A DNA stretch of 6,161 nt from positions 1-6,161 of the forward strand of contig JAGOEF010000098.1 in the NCBI GenBank assembly GCA_017997855.1, read 5' to 3'. This stretch comes from Bacteroidales bacterium. Its GTDB lineage: Bacteria > Bacteroidota > Bacteroidia > Bacteroidales > ML635J-15. Below the pieces are notes generated by a model, which was not told the origin of the DNA, ran no database searches, and saw only the letters and a program-made list of their open reading frames with translations. Below are positions 4,923 to 6,161 of the stretch, in pieces. Within the stretch, counting starts at the first letter, position 1. Each line of letters begins with the position of its first letter. A program made the translations under genes and the position numbers.

Positions 4923-6113
4923 ATGAAGCGAGCTATCATTTTTGCAAGCCTGGCATTGCTTGCCGTAAGTTTTGCTGAAGCCCAGAACCCTGCTGTGGTT
5001 ACCAACAACAATAAAATGGCTTTTACTCTGTTTAATGCCAATTACGATGAATTGGGCAATACCCTTCTTAGTCCGCTCAGCATCAACATTGCCATGGCCA
5101 TGACCTACGAAGGGGCAAAAGGTTCTACCGCCAAGGAGTTTATCAAAGTGCTTGGTTTCGACAAAAACAAAAAGCTTCACCATGATGCCTGGGTTAGTCT
5201 TATTAAAGCCTATGCAGGCCGCGACAGTTCAGAACTCGAAATTGCCAATGCTCTGATGGCACAACAGGAATATCAATTCCGGATTGAGTTTTTTAAGAGT
5301 CTCGAAGAATATGGCGCTCTGGTGCAATATGCCAATTTTAAAAACGAGACCGACCGAGATGCAGCCCGAAGGAATCTGAATTACTGGATTTCGGAACGTA
5401 CCCACCAAAAAATTAATGATCTGATTAAAAAAGACACATTCGATGAACTTACACGTCTGGTAGTAGTTAATGCCATTTACTTCAGGGCCAAGTGGAGTAT
5501 TGCGTTCGAGCCGAAGAAAACCCGGCAGATGATGTTCTATAGTCCTGGAAAACAATTGGTTTGTCATTTTATGCATGGACGCGAATACTACAATTTCTAT
5601 GAAGACTCTATAATTCAGGCAGTAGAACTGCCGTATAGCGGAAACCGCTTCTCGATGGTAGTGATTTTACCCAAATCAGGGATTAATATTCGAAGCTTTT
5701 CTACCATTTTTGGGGTTGACCAATACAACGAAGTGATGGGTAAGCTCAAAAAACAGCATGTGGATGTGCTTCTCCCGATGTTTGCTGTAAGCGACGAATC
5801 GAGCCTGAAAAAAGTATTTCAGGATTTGGGTATGGTCAATGCATTTAGCGGGAAAGCCAATTTTAAGCTCATCACCGGGCATACCGATTTATTGATTGAC
5901 GATATCTTACATAAAACTTATATTAAAATCGATGAATCAGGAACCGAAGCAGCCGGTTCAACAGCAGTTATAATACGCGAAAAAAGTGCTCCCTCTGATA
6001 AACCCGTATTTTTCAATGCCAACAGACCCTTTTTTTACCTGATAAAAGACAATAATTCAGGCGCAATTTTGTTTATTGGAAGTATCAATAAACCTGAAAA
6101 AAACGGAAAATGA
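4923..6113 (+). CDS. Exported serpin (serine/cysteine protease inhibitor, MEROPS family I4)
   Basis: This is a 396-residue serpin, a suicide inhibitor that traps target proteases by inserting its cleaved reactive loop into a beta-sheet. A signal peptide (MKRAIIFASLALLAVSFAEA, cleavage before Gln21) sends it across the inner membrane. Conserved core features are present: SPLSI with Ser50/Ser53, VNAIYFRAKW with Asn183 and Trp191, AVELPYSG, LGMVNAFS, His330 before the loop, and the serpin signature FNANRPFFYLI from residue 364. The loop hinge EESGTEAA-type segment reads ESGTEAAGST (338-347), with Gly at P15, Thr at P14 and small residues at P12-P9, as in inhibitory serpins. Counting from the hinge puts P1-P1' at Lys354-Ser355, suggesting a trypsin-like target. 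I start at ATG 4923, because a TTG at 4914 would add three residues before the signal peptide. The stop codon overlaps the ATG of the next gene. Confidence 0.95.
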   Translation: MKRAIIFASLALLAVSFAEAQNPAVVTNNNKMAFTLFNANYDELGNTLLSPLSINIAMAMTYEGAKGSTAKEFIKVLGFDKNKKLHHDAWVSLIKAYAGRDSSELEIANALMAQQEYQFRIEFFKSLEEYGALVQYANFKNETDRDAARRNLNYWISERTHQKINDLIKKDTFDELTRLVVVNAIYFRAKWSIAFEPKKTRQMMFYSPGKQLVCHFMHGREYYNFYEDSIIQAVELPYSGNRFSMVVILPKSGINIRSFSTIFGVDQYNEVMGKLKKQHVDVLLPMFAVSDESSLKKVFQDLGMVNAFSGKANFKLITGHTDLLIDDILHKTYIKIDESGTEAAGSTAVIIREKSAPSDKPVFFNANRPFFYLIKDNNSGAILFIGSINKPEKNGK

Positions 6114-6161
6114 AAAGACTGATTCTGCTTTTTGTCCTTACTGTGATATTCGGTGTTGCTT
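6110..6161 (+). CDS. N-terminus of an exported protein of unknown function (partial)
   Basis: An ATG at 6110-6112 overlaps the serpin stop codon (ATGA) and opens a frame that runs off the window after 17 codons, MKRLILLFVLTVIFGVA. This is a typical signal peptide start (Lys-Arg followed by a hydrophobic core). The overlap points to translational coupling with the serpin, so the two probably act in the same compartment and are made together. The mature part is not visible and no function can be given. It could be a second inhibitor, a lipoprotein or a protease. Confidence 0.7.
   Translation, partial: MKRLILLFVLTVIFGVA

Noticed and set aside
5229..5576. Minus-strand 115-residue frame opposite the serpin
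   Set aside because: It is antisense to a well-supported serpin and shows no domain, promoter or start context.
1..6161. CRISPR array, tRNA or rRNA gene, integration site
   Set aside because: No regularly spaced repeats, cloverleaf-like sequence or rRNA segment was noticed on either strand.

Overview
The window looks like ordinary chromosome from a Bacteroidetes (Bacteroidota) bacterium, probably an environmental or anaerobic Bacteroidales/Marinilabiliales-type lineage. The reasons are moderate GC with A-rich start regions and no clear Shine-Dalgarno sequences, promoter-like boxes of the Bacteroidetes form (TTTG, about 19-20 bases, TAnnTTTG), and proteins of Bacteroidetes style. The lineage is inferred from these traits and not from any database match.

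Left edge (1 to about 514): the terminal part of an IS3-family insertion sequence runs leftward out of the window. The first 20 codons of its OrfA transposase (minus strand, 60 to 1) and its terminal inverted-repeat region (about 97-126) are visible. The IS abuts a headless reading frame (135-464), the C-terminal part of a gene with a weak PsbP/Mog1-like look, whose 5' part is probably on the far side of the IS. A strong symmetrical terminator (482-514) closes this unit.

Middle (about 512-2541): a textbook Bacteroidetes promoter (512-542) precedes a tiny hydrophobic ORF (550-618), a structured leader of roughly 100 bases and a MATE-family multidrug/Na+ or H+ antiporter gene (725-2137). Convergent to it, only 5 bases away, is a small four-helix membrane protein gene (2143-2541, minus strand) with its own promoter-like -7 box.

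Right half (2699-6161): an FKBP-type peptidyl-prolyl isomerase lipoprotein (2699-3391) ends in a perfect hairpin terminator. Then come pyrB and pyrI, the catalytic and regulatory subunits of aspartate transcarbamoylase. They form a two-gene operon 9 bases apart, with active-site, zinc and nucleotide-effector residues intact. An exported serpin gene (4923-6110, stop codon to 6113) follows, with an inhibitory-type hinge and a predicted Lys-Ser reactive bond. Its stop codon overlaps (ATGA) the start of another gene encoding a signal-peptide protein, which runs off the right edge.

The pyrimidine genes act together (committed step of UMP synthesis with allosteric control). The serpin and its overlapping partner are probably co-translated envelope or secreted proteins. 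The other genes appear to be independent units. I do not see an unambiguous new biological system. The points most worth following are the IS-interrupted gene, the leader upstream of the MATE gene, and the secreted serpin with its coupled unknown partner.
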